Positions 1-7,358 of a stretch of 64,000 bases of DNA are shown one piece after another; the first letter of the stretch is position 1; each line of letters begins with the position of its first letter. The stretch is taken from the NCBI RefSeq assembly GCF_001570585.1, contig NZ_BBXF01000008.1, positions 186,001 to 250,000 on the forward strand, read 5' to 3'. Made by a program: the position numbers and the translations under genes. The DNA is from Herbidospora daliensis. Lineage in GTDB: Bacteria > Actinomycetota > Actinomycetes > Streptosporangiales > Streptosporangiaceae. The notes below the pieces were generated by a model that ran no database searches, was not told the origin of the DNA, and saw only the letters and a list, made by a program, of their open reading frames with translations.

Positions 1-1
1 C

Positions 2-241
2 GACCGGGCGCACGTCGGCCCGTACGCCTCCGTCCCGCTCACGTCGGAGAACTACCCGAAGGGCAGCAAGGCCCCGATCGACCTGATGGCCCGCCTTGAG
101 CAGGGCTACCGCGAGGCCGAGGCCCGCGTCTGCCTGGTCGACAACGAGACCGAGACGCCCCGGTTCCTCACCCTCGACGAGGCCGAGCGCCTGGTCGAGA
201 CGCTGACGCAGCAGATCCGCCAGGGAAGGGGCGAAGCATGA
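2..241 (+). CDS. Partial hypothetical protein, C-terminal part
   Basis: Open from the window edge to a TGA that overlaps the next ATG (ATGA). The visible 79 residues are acidic and end with a helix reading FLTLDEAERLVETL, the kind of 'L-x-x-x-E-A' helix that closes DUF6907-type proteins such as the two nearby CPSWC proteins. Its N-terminus is outside the window. Function unknown; it probably belongs to the same operon as the gene that follows. Confidence 0.7.
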   Translation, partial: DRAHVGPYASVPLTSENYPKGSKAPIDLMARLEQGYREAEARVCLVDNETETPRFLTLDEAERLVETLTQQIRQGRGEA

Positions 242-612
242 CCGCCAAGCACACCGATTCGTGCCCGTCCTGGTGCGTCAACGGCGAGCATGGCGTCCAG
301 CCGCTCGCCGGGGACCGGATGCACGTGGTGATGGTCGACGCGCAGCCGCTGCTCACCATGGAGTTCGAGAACTGCGGTTCGGAGTGGGAGCCGTATGAGC
401 TCCTCGTCGAGATGACCCAGCACGTTCGCGAGGTTGAGGCCCGGATCGTCATCGCCTCCACGCTGCCGCTGGACAAGCCCCGCGACATGCAGCTCACCCT
501 CGACCAGGCCGAGCATCACGCCCGGCTCGTCCTGGAGCTGGTGCGCGCGGCCCGGACGAACACGCCGGTCGACTACGCCAACGTGACCGGCTCGGAGGAG
601 CAGCAGTCCTGA
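238..612 (+). CDS. DUF6907-like CPSWC protein
   Basis: 124 residues. Near the N-terminus it has SCPSWC followed by NGEHG, a Cys/His signature typical of DUF6907 proteins in actinomycetes and their mobile elements; it ends with a long helix beginning LTLDQAEHHARLVLELV. The function of the family is unknown; a metal-binding N-terminus is an inference from the Cys and His residues. Translation is coupled to the preceding gene by ATGA. A second CPSWC protein is encoded at 2665-3033 in the same element. Confidence 0.75.
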   Translation: MTAKHTDSCPSWCVNGEHGVQPLAGDRMHVVMVDAQPLLTMEFENCGSEWEPYELLVEMTQHVREVEARIVIASTLPLDKPRDMQLTLDQAEHHARLVLELVRAARTNTPVDYANVTGSEEQQS

Positions 613-624
613 GCGTGCAAGAAG

Positions 625-649
625 CCCCCGCCGACGCGATCGGCGGGGG
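625..649 (+). terminator. Rho-independent terminator
   Basis: A 10-bp perfect stem (CCCCCGCCGA at 625-634 paired with 640-649), a 5-nt loop, and a short T run immediately after. It lies 12 bases after the stop codon of the CPSWC gene and closes the upstream plus-strand transcript. Confidence 0.85.
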
Positions 650-746
650 TTTCGCCTTGCGCGGGGCCGGCTGGTCTTCGCGCTGGCGTCAACCGCGGCG
701 CCCGCTCGAGCATCTCCTGTGCATCCCGATACGCCAGGAGCCGACC

Positions 747-917
747 GTGCGACGACTCGCCCCCGCCCTCATGCTCGCCTTCGTGCTCGCCCTCGCGGGG
801 TGCGGCGACGACGAAGGGACCGCCCCGGCGGGCGGCAGCGAGGCGTGCAACTCCCCGGAGACCCTGACCAACGACGAGGCGATCTGGTGCGCCTACCAGA
901 TCGGCGAGACCTGGTGA
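747..917 (+). CDS. Small lipoprotein, candidate lysogenic-conversion gene
   Basis: 56 residues from GTG, with CAGGAG seven bases upstream. The sequence starts with two Arg, has a hydrophobic stretch (ALMLAFVLALAG) and a lipobox LALAGC, so Cys20 should be lipidated and the mature chain (about 37 residues, with two further Cys) anchored outside the membrane. It stands alone between a terminator and the GntR gene, where prophages often carry independently expressed genes. Small phage lipoproteins can act in superinfection exclusion; here that is only a suggestion. Confidence 0.7.
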   Translation: MRRLAPALMLAFVLALAGCGDDEGTAPAGGSEACNSPETLTNDEAIWCAYQIGETW

Positions 918-921
918 TGTC

Positions 922-1692
922 CTACGAGGTGGGGAGCGCCTCGCCGTAGGTCAGCGTGTAGCGCTCGGCGCTGAGCACGGACTCGGCGGTCTCGACCGGG
1001 CGGCCGTCGAGGTCGTAGTGGGTGCGCGTCAGGACGTGGACGACTGAGCCGGGCGGAACCCGGAGCGCCTCGACCTCCTCGGCGATGGCGATGCGCGCGT
1101 CAACCTGGTCGACGCAGCCCGCGATGATGACGCCGATCGAGCGGAACCGGTCGGCGATGCCGAGCAGGTTCTCACTCTTGCCGGGGATCATGACCGGCGT
1201 TCCGCCCGTGATGGCCAGCAGCTCCCACGAGACCGTCTTCTCCGACGGAACCCCGTCCACCTCGAAGAGTGACTCGGTGCGGATGACGTCGGGCTCTTCG
1301 CCGGCGGGGTCCATCCGGAGCCGTTCGCGCACCGGGCCGGGTGCGACGTCTGGCCGCGACGTGGTCCGTAGGAGGACCTGGTGGCCCTGTTCGGGGAGGT
1401 CGAAGACGGCCGATGATCCGGAGTCGGTGAGCCGGAGCGTGAAGTTCCTGACGAGGGTGCGCCTCTTGGGCCGCGCCCTGACGTACGTGCCGCTTCCGGC
1501 GCGTGCTTCGGCGAGGCCCTCGGAGACCAAGATCTGGCTCACCTTGAGGGCGACCGAGTTGGACACGCCGTACAGGCGCTGGATCTCGGGCCGGGACGGG
1601 AGCTGGTCGCCGGGTTCGAGCTCGCCAGATTCGATCTTCTCGCGTAGCTCTTCGACGATCTTTGCGTACAGGTAAGGGCGATCTTCGGTCAC
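922..1692 (-). CDS. GntR-family (HutC/UTRA) transcriptional repressor, KorSA-like
   Basis: 256 residues. Residues 5-75 form a GntR winged helix (KIVEELREKIESGELEPGDQ, then LPSRPEIQRLYGVS); the C-terminal part fits a UTRA ligand-sensing domain of the HutC subfamily, ending ESVLSAERYTLTYG. Family members bind DNA as dimers and are released by small ligands. The gene diverges from the long plus-strand operon, and the 83 bp between them carry palindromic and direct repeats that look like its operator. In pSAM2 a HutC-type regulator, KorSA, represses the transfer/replication activator; the location and the FtsK and Nudix genes downstream suggest the same role. The ligand is unknown. Confidence 0.88.
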   Translation of the reverse strand: MTEDRPYLYAKIVEELREKIESGELEPGDQLPSRPEIQRLYGVSNSVALKVSQILVSEGLAEARAGSGTYVRARPKRRTLVRNFTLRLTDSGSSAVFDLPEQGHQVLLRTTSRPDVAPGPVRERLRMDPAGEEPDVIRTESLFEVDGVPSEKTVSWELLAITGGTPVMIPGKSENLLGIADRFRSIGVIIAGCVDQVDARIAIAEEVEALRVPPGSVVHVLTRTHYDLDGRPVETAESVLSAERYTLTYGEALPTS

Positions 1693-1696
1693 AAAG

Positions 1697-1765
1697 TACA
1701 GCTTGACACCCTGTACCGTCAGCTTGCAAGCTGTAGGAGCAACACAACAGCCTGTACCGACAGCT
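1697..1765. promoter_or_regulatory. Candidate GntR operator region with direct repeat and palindrome
   Basis: Two copies of CTGTACCGWCAGCT (1711-1724 and 1752-1765, one mismatch) lie 41 bp apart, close to four helical turns. Around and inside the first copy are a perfect 12-bp palindrome AGCTTGCAAGCT (1721-1732) and an inverted pair TACAGCTTG (1697-1705) / CAAGCTGTA (1727-1735). The region separates the divergent GntR gene and the plus-strand operon. A TTGACA at 1703-1708 could be a -35 element, but no convincing -10 follows at the usual distance. Confidence 0.65.
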
Positions 1766-1775
1766 AGGCGGTTTG

Positions 1776-2126
1776 ATGTTCCCGACGTCGCTCCCCCCTA
1801 CTGCGGACTCCCCGGCGCTGGCCGCCGCGTGGGCCCGCTCCATCGCCCAAGCGGAGTTCCCGAAGTTCGCCGACGCCGCTGAGGACCTGGCCCGTGACCT
1901 CGTCTCGCAGGCCATCCCCGCGCAGCCGCCGCCCGGCGGTCACCACGTTCAGCTCCAGGTCGGCCTCACCGACGAGGGGCGGTTGCGGGTCGAGGTCCAC
2001 GCCCCGTTCGCCACCAGCCGTGGCGGTGCGGAGTGGGCCAGCCTCTACAGCCTGACCAAGTCGTTCGAGACCACCAACGGCGCCGACGGGCACCACGCCT
2101 GGGCCGAGCTCGGGGAGGCGGTGTGA
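1776..2126 (+). CDS. Hypothetical protein, first gene of the plus-strand operon
   Basis: 116 residues from ATG (a TTG three bases upstream is an alternative). N-terminal helices are followed by a beta-rich stretch (HVQLQVGLTDEGRLRVEVHAPF). I recognise no domain. It ends GTGTGA, overlapping the GTG of the next gene, so the two are translationally coupled. As the first gene after the presumed GntR operator it should be under that control. Confidence 0.6.
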   Translation: MFPTSLPPTADSPALAAAWARSIAQAEFPKFADAAEDLARDLVSQAIPAQPPPGGHHVQLQVGLTDEGRLRVEVHAPFATSRGGAEWASLYSLTKSFETTNGADGHHAWAELGEAV

Positions 2127-2410
2127 AGGCGGACGACGACGAGCTGTTCATCCCGGAGGGCAAGGCGCTCAAGGCGATCGAGTCGGCGGACATCAAGCCC
2201 GGCGACCGGGTCGTGGTCGAGCAGCTCCTCAAGGACCCGGACGCGATCGTCCCGAGCGACGCCCCCGCCTCGATCGTCGGCCGGAAGGCCCGCGTCCTGC
2301 GGGTCTCGGCGAACAAGCGGACCGCCCGGATCCAGATCGAGCAGGTGGGTTCGATCCACACGCTCGTGGCCGCCGGCCTCCGCGCGATCTCCGAGGACGA
2401 CAAGCCGTGA
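2123..2410 (+). CDS. Hypothetical protein
   Basis: 95 residues from GTG 2123, chosen because it overlaps the upstream stop by 4 bp. An acidic, helical start (KADDDELFIPEGKALKAIES) is followed by a short beta-rich region (GDRVVVEQLL, RKARVLRVSANKRTARIQIE) that could be a small barrel. I recognise no family. It sits between coupled small genes of the presumed transfer operon. Confidence 0.6.
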   Translation: MKADDDELFIPEGKALKAIESADIKPGDRVVVEQLLKDPDAIVPSDAPASIVGRKARVLRVSANKRTARIQIEQVGSIHTLVAAGLRAISEDDKP

Positions 2411-2541
2411 GCGGCCAGGAGGACGACCAGAGCGCCGCGCTGGCGACGACGAACCAGACCGGTAAGCCGCCGTTCGCGATCGATCCGAGCGAGTGGCCGA
2501 CCGAGGCCGACGCCATCGTCGACCGCTACCTGACCACCTGA
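2407..2541 (+). CDS. Small hypothetical protein (44 aa)
   Basis: A 44-residue frame starting at GTG 2407, which overlaps the preceding TGA (GTGA). It is acidic, with Trp and Pro (FAIDPSEWPTEADAIVDRYL), and continues without interruption to TGA 2539-2541. Support is the coupling arrangement and the coding-like composition only; no function can be given. Confidence 0.5.
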   Translation: MSGQEDDQSAALATTNQTGKPPFAIDPSEWPTEADAIVDRYLTT

Positions 2542-2664
2542 AGCGCCTGCCGACCACGAGCCCCCGCAGTGGAAGGCAGGCAGGGCCCGGTCCTCCGGCT
2601 ACGCAGCCAGGGACAGGAGGGCCGGGCCCCCAAGACGACGACACAGCCCCGAGAGGAGCAACAC

Positions 2665-3033
2665 GTGGACCAGAGCAGCGCGGCCGGAGGGGACACCACG
2701 GCGACGCCGAAGTCCACCGGACCGTGCCCGTCCTGGTGCGCCCGCCACGCCCACTCCGGCATGGGCGAGCAGCACCACTTCCGGATGATCGGCGGCTGGC
2801 ACGACGACAACGACGTCAGCGTCGAGCTCGTGCTTGAGCAGGAGCTCGGCGAGGGCGAGGAGCCCGTCGTCCGCGTCCTGTACGGCCCGGACTGGGCGAA
2901 GACCGAGCACGTCGACCTGACCGGCCGCGCCGCCGCCGGGCTCGCCGAGGCGCTCGCGTTGATGCCGCCGGGCAAGCTCCCCCAGTTCGCCGAGGGCCTG
3001 CGCCGCGCTGGCGCCGCACTCACCACGGGTTAG
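2665..3033 (+). CDS. DUF6907-like CPSWC protein
   Basis: 122 residues from GTG with a strong GAGAGGAG site seven bases upstream. It contains CPSWCARHAHSG followed by His-rich sequence (EQHHFRMIGGWHDD) and ends with a helix GLAEALALMPPGKLPQFAEGL. It is related in layout to the protein at 238-612. Two or three copies of this family in one element suggest a useful but unknown job. Cys and His residues could bind a metal. Confidence 0.75.
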   Translation: MDQSSAAGGDTTATPKSTGPCPSWCARHAHSGMGEQHHFRMIGGWHDDNDVSVELVLEQELGEGEEPVVRVLYGPDWAKTEHVDLTGRAAAGLAEALALMPPGKLPQFAEGLRRAGAALTTG

Positions 3034-3124
3034 CCGCCGGCTGACCCGCTGACGGCCCCCGACAGGGAATCCGACCTCCCGGCCGAGGGCCTCCCCAGAC
3101 AACCTGACGAAAGCAGGAGTCCGA

Positions 3125-3997
3125 GTGAAGACAGAGGTACACCCCAGGCCGCCCGCCGCGCCAGAGAACGCGCGTTCGGTCGAGGCGGCCGAGAGCGTGG
3201 CCACGCGCAGGGCCGCGAAGATCGTCGTCAGCGTCATCGCGATCGTCGCCGCGTACGTGTCGTTCCGCCACCAGTTCGGCCTGGCCCGGCTCGCCGGTGA
3301 CTCGGCGGAACTGGCGTGGACGCTGCCCGTCCTGATCGACGGCATGATCGCCATGGCGTCGCTGGTGATGCTCGACTCGTCTCGGCGCGGACTGTCCACG
3401 CCGTGGCTCGCCCGGGTCGCGCTGGTCCTGGGGACGGTGGCCACCCTGGTGGCGAACGTGGCCCACGGGTGGCCGGGCGGGCTCACATATCGCGTGATCA
3501 GCGGGGTGGCCCCGGTGGTCCTCGTGATCGCCGTCGAGCTGCTGATGGGGATGCTCCGTCGCTCCGTCGTCGCCCCGCCCGTCGAGGTCGTCGACCAGGC
3601 CCCGGCCGACCCGGAGCCGGTCACGGTCGAGGAACCGCCTGCTCCGGAGCCCGTCCCGAGGACGGCCGACGAGGCGGCCCGGCTCGCCTACGAGGCGTCC
3701 GTGGTCGACGGTAAGCCGATCTCCGAGCGCGGTCTGGCCAGCCAGTTCAACCTCAACCGGCACGCCGCCGGTCGTGTGATCGCTGCGGTGGTCACGGACG
3801 CGGTCCGTGCGTACTCGCTGACGCACAACGGGGAGCTCCCTCCGGCCGCCGACCTGACCGCCCGGTTCGGCATCACCGCCAAGCGAGCCACGGACCTGGT
3901 CATGGCGGCCTACGAGGTCGACCCGGCGCACGGCCCCGAGGCCGCCGACCCCGAAGAGCGGATGGTCCGGCCGGAGCTGAACGGGGCGGCGGCCTGA
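3125..3997 (+). CDS. DUF2637 membrane protein with C-terminal DNA-binding-like region
   Basis: 290 residues. The N-terminal half has about four hydrophobic segments and the DUF2637 pattern (SFRHQFGLARLAGDSAELAW, then VLIDGMIAMASLVM). A Pro/Glu-rich linker (about 155-185) leads to a soluble C-terminus with a helix-turn-helix-like stretch (SERGLASQFNLNRHAAGRVIA). DUF2637 proteins are frequently found beside FtsK-like ATPases on actinobacterial plasmids and integrative elements, as here. A role as an Spd-like or coupling partner in DNA spread is inference. The stop overlaps the next ATG (TGATG). Confidence 0.75.
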   Translation: MKTEVHPRPPAAPENARSVEAAESVATRRAAKIVVSVIAIVAAYVSFRHQFGLARLAGDSAELAWTLPVLIDGMIAMASLVMLDSSRRGLSTPWLARVALVLGTVATLVANVAHGWPGGLTYRVISGVAPVVLVIAVELLMGMLRRSVVAPPVEVVDQAPADPEPVTVEEPPAPEPVPRTADEAARLAYEASVVDGKPISERGLASQFNLNRHAAGRVIAAVVTDAVRAYSLTHNGELPPAADLTARFGITAKRATDLVMAAYEVDPAHGPEAADPEERMVRPELNGAAA

Positions 3998-4395
3998 TGA
4001 AGATCCGTGTGAAGAGCTTCGGCTTCGGCCACGGCGCGCAGCCCGAGGCCGACATGACGTTCGACGCGCGGCGCGTGCTGCGCAACCCGCACCACGACCC
4101 GGCGATGCGCGAGCTGACCGGTCTCGACTGGGCCGTCCGCGAGCACGTCGCCAAGACGCCCGGAGCCGTCGGGATCGCCGTCCACCTCGCGGTCGGCGCG
4201 CGGCACCTCGCGTGGGAGACCGGCCGGGACATCGACGTCGCGGTCGGCTGCGCCGGCGGGCGTCACCGGGCGGTCGCCCTGGCGGAGATGGTCGCGGCCG
4301 AGGTGCGCAAGCTCGGCGACTTCGAGGTGACCGTCGAGCACCTACACGTGGACCGGCCGCTGCTGCCGCTCTCGGCTCACCGGGAGGTGCGGTGA
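3997..4395 (+). CDS. RapZ C-terminal-domain protein
   Basis: 132 residues matching the C-terminal domain of RapZ: IRVKSFGFGHG at the start, FDARRVLRNPHH, an LTGLD segment, and the signature VGCAGGRHRAVALAE near residues 83-97. In E. coli RapZ this domain binds small RNA; the N-terminal ATPase half is absent here. Stand-alone versions occur on actinomycete plasmids and integrative elements. An RNA- or nucleotide-binding role is plausible but unproven. It overlaps the gene before by 1 bp and the gene after by 4 bp. Confidence 0.8.
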   Translation: MKIRVKSFGFGHGAQPEADMTFDARRVLRNPHHDPAMRELTGLDWAVREHVAKTPGAVGIAVHLAVGARHLAWETGRDIDVAVGCAGGRHRAVALAEMVAAEVRKLGDFEVTVEHLHVDRPLLPLSAHREVR

Positions 4396-4547
4396 AGCGC
4401 TGGGAGTACCACGTCGAAGTCACCCGCCCGCCCCTCGGCAAGCAGCCCCTCGACGAGCTCGGCGAAGCCGGTTGGGAGCTGGTCGCGGTCGCCATCCGCG
4501 GCGAGCACGGCAGCTTCATCTACACCTTCAAGAGGGAGTTGGCGTGA
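4392..4547 (+). CDS. DUF4177-like small protein
   Basis: 51 residues from GTG 4392 (GTGA overlap with the preceding gene; GTGA overlap again with the FtsK-like gene). The pattern WEYHVEV ... LDELGEAGWELVAV ... FIYTFKRE is that of DUF4177, a tiny alpha/beta domain of unknown function common in phages and Gram-positive bacteria. Tight coupling to the ATPase gene suggests co-production with it. Confidence 0.75.
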   Translation: MKRWEYHVEVTRPPLGKQPLDELGEAGWELVAVAIRGEHGSFIYTFKRELA

Positions 4548-6712
4548 CCGAGCGCGACCTTCGCCCTGTCCGGGACCCGGAGCAGGCGCCGCCTCTCCCC
4601 GTTCCGGCCCAGGGCGGGGAGCTCGACAGAGTCGTCTACGCCGCCGAGGTGGTCGACGACGAGGTCGAGGTCGAGGCCACCGACGAGAAGGGCCGACGTC
4701 TCCCGGCCCGGATCGTCGGTAAGGCCGCGGCGACCCGGGGGCCTGAAGACGGCCCCACCGTGGGCCGCCGGGTGCTGAGCGTCGGCGTGACGATCGCGAT
4801 GGGCTGGTTCTCCTGGCTGTTCCGGGCGGGGGACGCCGCCACGTACGGCGTCTATCGCAGGCAGATCAAGGCCGCCGAGGCGGTAGGCGACCGCGAGGCC
4901 CTGACCCACTGGCTGACGCTGAAGGACACGGCGGCGAACTCCCGGCACGCCCGGGTGATGGACCTGCCGGCCAAGGCGTTCGGGGTCGCCCGGGTGCTGG
5001 TCGGCGGGTGCCTCGGCCTGGTCGTGCTGATGGTGCTGACCGCGACGCTGGTGTGGGCGGTCGGGGCTGGCGAGTTCACTGCGGTCTTCTCGTGGGTGGC
5101 GACGGCGCTGCGCTGGTTCTTCTGGACGGTCGCGTTCCTGTCGACGCCCGCACTGATCGCCTTCCCGTTCGCGGTGCTGTTCGCCGCCTACCGGGAGGGC
5201 AGCCGCCGGGGCGCGACGCCGACATGGCTGGCCACCTCGGCTGACCTGGACATCGACATCGAGATCGACGAGACGACGATCGCTCGGGCGCTCGGCGCGC
5301 TGCGCATCCCGCAGATCACCGCGTACCTGAAGGAGGGCCTGCCGCTCCAGTTCATCGTCACGGCCCGCCGTGACGGGCGCGGTACGTACGCCGAGGTGCG
5401 GCTCCCGGCCGGTGTGACCGCCGACTCGGTCGCCCGTCGCCGCGCTCAACTGGCCACCGGCCTCTACCGGCTGGCGAAGGAGGTGTGGCCGGGGACCGGC
5501 TCCGAGGCCGGAATCTTGAAGCTGTGGATCGCGGACAAGGGCGCTCTCGCCGAGGGGGCCGGGCCGTACCCACTGCTCACCGAGGGGACGGTCGACGTCT
5601 TCGAGGGGGTGCCGCTCGGTAAGACGCTGCGCGGCGACCCGGTCACGGCTCCGCTGATGGAGCGCAACACGATCGCGGGTGGTCAGCCGGGTCAGGGCAA
5701 GTCGTCGCTCGCGCGGTGCATCTGCGCCGGGTGGATCCTCGACCCGACGGCCGAGCTGTGGATCGGCGTCCCCGACACGAACTACGACTTCGAGCTGTTC
5801 AAGCGCCGGTGCGCCCGCTACGTGATGGGCAACGAGCTCCACCACTTCAAGCAGATCCGGGACGACCTGCTCGACCTGGAAGCCGAGGTCCAGAAGCGCG
5901 GCCAACTTCTCATTGACCACGAGGAGCCGCAAGTCACGCGGAAGCTCGCCGACGCCGGGATCGGTCTGCACCCGCTGCTCTACCTGCTGGAAGAGGCGCA
6001 CCTGGCGATCCAGCACAAGAAGTACGGCAAGGAGATCTCGCAACTCCTGATCGACATCGTCCGCCTCGGCCGTAAGCGCGGCATTCACGTCATCGTCTCG
6101 ACCCAGGCGCCGACGAAGGACAGCATGCCGCGCGACGTCACGCGGAACTGCTCCAACGGCTGCGCGTTCTACGTCGGCGACCACGTCGCGAACGACGCGC
6201 TGCTCGGGCAGGGCGCCTACGCGGCCGGCCACCGGGCGACCGAGCTGATCCCGGGCGTCGACCGGGGCACGGCGGTCTGTAAGGGCATCACGGGCGAGCG
6301 GTCGGAGATCGTCCAGATCTACTTCATCTCCATCACCAAGGGTCGCGACGAGCTGACGCCCATCGTCGAGCGGTCGCTCGCGCTGCTGGAGGCGCGGGGT
6401 TCGGGAGTCCCCGGGACGGACCGCCCACAGCCGGAGCCCGAGGCACCCCGTGACCTCCTGGAGGACCTGGCGGCGGTGCTCGGCGACGAGCCGACCACGG
6501 CAGCGGACCTGCCCGCGCTGCTGGCCGCACACGCCCCCGGCTGGGCTCTGTACAAGTCGATGACCGGCGTCGGTCTCCGGGCGCTGCTCTCCGAGTCTTA
6601 CGGCGTCCGGGTGCCGTCGACCGGCAACAAGTGGCCGGTCTCCAAGGCCCTGATCCTCGACGCCCTGGCGGCCCGCCTCGACCTCGATGAGGACGAGGAG
6701 GACGGCAGTTAG
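4544..6712 (+). CDS. FtsK/SpoIIIE-type DNA translocase, TraSA/TraB-like
   Basis: 722 residues from GTG 4544. Hydrophobic segments lie at about 80-95 (weak), 151-176 and 188-216. A cytoplasmic ATPase follows with Walker A GQPGQGKS (380-387, Lys386) and Walker B LLYLLEEA (478-485), then VSTQAPTKDSMPRDV, typical of FtsK/TraB motors. The C-terminal 60 residues could form a winged helix (ALYKSMTGVGLRALLSESYG). In Streptomyces plasmids and integrative elements one such protein moves double-stranded DNA between hyphae by recognising short repeats at clt. An iteron cluster begins exactly at its stop codon. It is not a terminase, which is encoded separately at 28311-29876. Confidence 0.88.
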   Translation: MTERDLRPVRDPEQAPPLPVPAQGGELDRVVYAAEVVDDEVEVEATDEKGRRLPARIVGKAAATRGPEDGPTVGRRVLSVGVTIAMGWFSWLFRAGDAATYGVYRRQIKAAEAVGDREALTHWLTLKDTAANSRHARVMDLPAKAFGVARVLVGGCLGLVVLMVLTATLVWAVGAGEFTAVFSWVATALRWFFWTVAFLSTPALIAFPFAVLFAAYREGSRRGATPTWLATSADLDIDIEIDETTIARALGALRIPQITAYLKEGLPLQFIVTARRDGRGTYAEVRLPAGVTADSVARRRAQLATGLYRLAKEVWPGTGSEAGILKLWIADKGALAEGAGPYPLLTEGTVDVFEGVPLGKTLRGDPVTAPLMERNTIAGGQPGQGKSSLARCICAGWILDPTAELWIGVPDTNYDFELFKRRCARYVMGNELHHFKQIRDDLLDLEAEVQKRGQLLIDHEEPQVTRKLADAGIGLHPLLYLLEEAHLAIQHKKYGKEISQLLIDIVRLGRKRGIHVIVSTQAPTKDSMPRDVTRNCSNGCAFYVGDHVANDALLGQGAYAAGHRATELIPGVDRGTAVCKGITGERSEIVQIYFISITKGRDELTPIVERSLALLEARGSGVPGTDRPQPEPEAPRDLLEDLAAVLGDEPTTAADLPALLAAHAPGWALYKSMTGVGLRALLSESYGVRVPSTGNKWPVSKALILDALAARLDLDEDEEDGS

Positions 6713-6875
6713 TTAGGTCCGCCCGGTGTCCCCTGAGGCGCTCTCAGGGGCCGTTTCAGGGGCTCGCCGGGCCGGGGCTAACTCACCTAACTACCTAACT
6801 TCCCGCAGCTCAGCGGCGGTTATAGGCCGCTGATGGCTGGAGTTAGGAACCTAACTCGATCTGCTCGACCTAACT
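6707..6875. repeat. CCTAACT iteron cluster downstream of the translocase gene (candidate clt)
   Basis: AGTTAGG/CCTAACT occurs at 6711-6717 (reverse, over the TAG stop of the translocase gene), 6786-6792, 6794-6800, 6841-6847 (reverse), 6850-6856 and 6869-6875, with a shorter CTAACT at 6778-6783. Copies at 6785-6792 and 6793-6800 are perfect tandem 8-mers (ACCTAACT); 6841-6856 is an inverted pair with a 2-bp spacer. Between them is an 8-bp hairpin (6810-6817 with 6826-6833). In Streptomyces plasmids the TraB translocase binds 8-bp repeats in clt, often just after traB. A regulatory or replication role cannot be excluded. Confidence 0.75.
6730..6750 (+). terminator. Hairpin after the translocase gene
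   Basis: CCCCTGAG (6730-6737) pairs with 6743-6750 around a 5-nt loop; a second TCAGGGG at 6756-6762 offers an alternative pairing. There is no clear T run, so it may be an attenuator or RNA-stabilising structure, or part of the iteron region, not a strong terminator. Confidence 0.45.
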
Positions 6876-6894
6876 CACTCCGAAGGGACCCAGG

Positions 6895-7155
6895 ATGCCC
6901 CCCAAGACTCGCTCGACGACGGCCCGGAAACCGGCCGTCAGGAAGGCGCCGGCGAAGCGGAAGAAGGCCCGCCGCAAGATCGTGAAGGCGAGGATCACGA
7001 TCGCCCTGTTCCGCTGCAAGACGTGCAGGCGCGGCTACAACTGGCCGTTCGGCCATGTCTGCATGGTCGGCGCCACGCCCGCACAGCGCGCCGCCGCGCT
7101 GAAGAACATCGCCCTCGCCCGCAAGGCCAAGGCCCAGAAGCGGCGGTGGTGGTGA
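6895..7155 (+). CDS. Basic small protein with a Cys/His zinc-ribbon-like motif
   Basis: 86 residues. The first 45 are very rich in Lys and Arg (KAPAKRKKARRKIVKAR); then CKTCRRGYNWPFGHVCM gives a possible zinc site (CxxC...HxC), and a basic tail ends RRWW. Probably binds nucleic acid, inferred from charge. Start is ATG seven bases after GGGACCCAGG. The stop overlaps the next ATG (TGATG). Confidence 0.6.
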   Translation: MPPKTRSTTARKPAVRKAPAKRKKARRKIVKARITIALFRCKTCRRGYNWPFGHVCMVGATPAQRAAALKNIALARKAKAQKRRWW

Positions 7156-7358
7156 TGGAGACCATCGGCGTACTGCTGTTCGTCCTCATCGTCATCGCCG
7201 TCTTCTACCGGGCGACCGTGAGCAACCCGCTCAAGCGCTGCGGCCGATGCAAGGGCAAGGGCACCATCCCGAGCACCGTCCTGTCGGGCCGCTATCGGGT
7301 CTGCCCGCGCTGCACCCGCAAGGGCGAGGTCCGCGCGTGGGGCGGTGGTTCCGAATGA
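7155..7358 (+). CDS. Membrane-anchored small zinc-ribbon protein
   Basis: 67 residues: one N-terminal transmembrane helix (IGVLLFVLIVIAVFY) and a soluble part with CGRCKGKG and CPRCTRKG, a four-Cys zinc ribbon of the DnaJ-like CxxCxGxG type. Small proteins of this layout occur on actinomycete mobile elements. The role is unknown; a membrane-bound accessory of the translocase is one possibility. Coupled by overlap to both neighbours. Confidence 0.65.
   Translation: METIGVLLFVLIVIAVFYRATVSNPLKRCGRCKGKGTIPSTVLSGRYRVCPRCTRKGEVRAWGGGSE

Noticed and set aside
1703-1708. TTGACA as a promoter -35 box
   Set aside because: No acceptable -10 hexamer lies 16-18 bp downstream, so I did not call a promoter.
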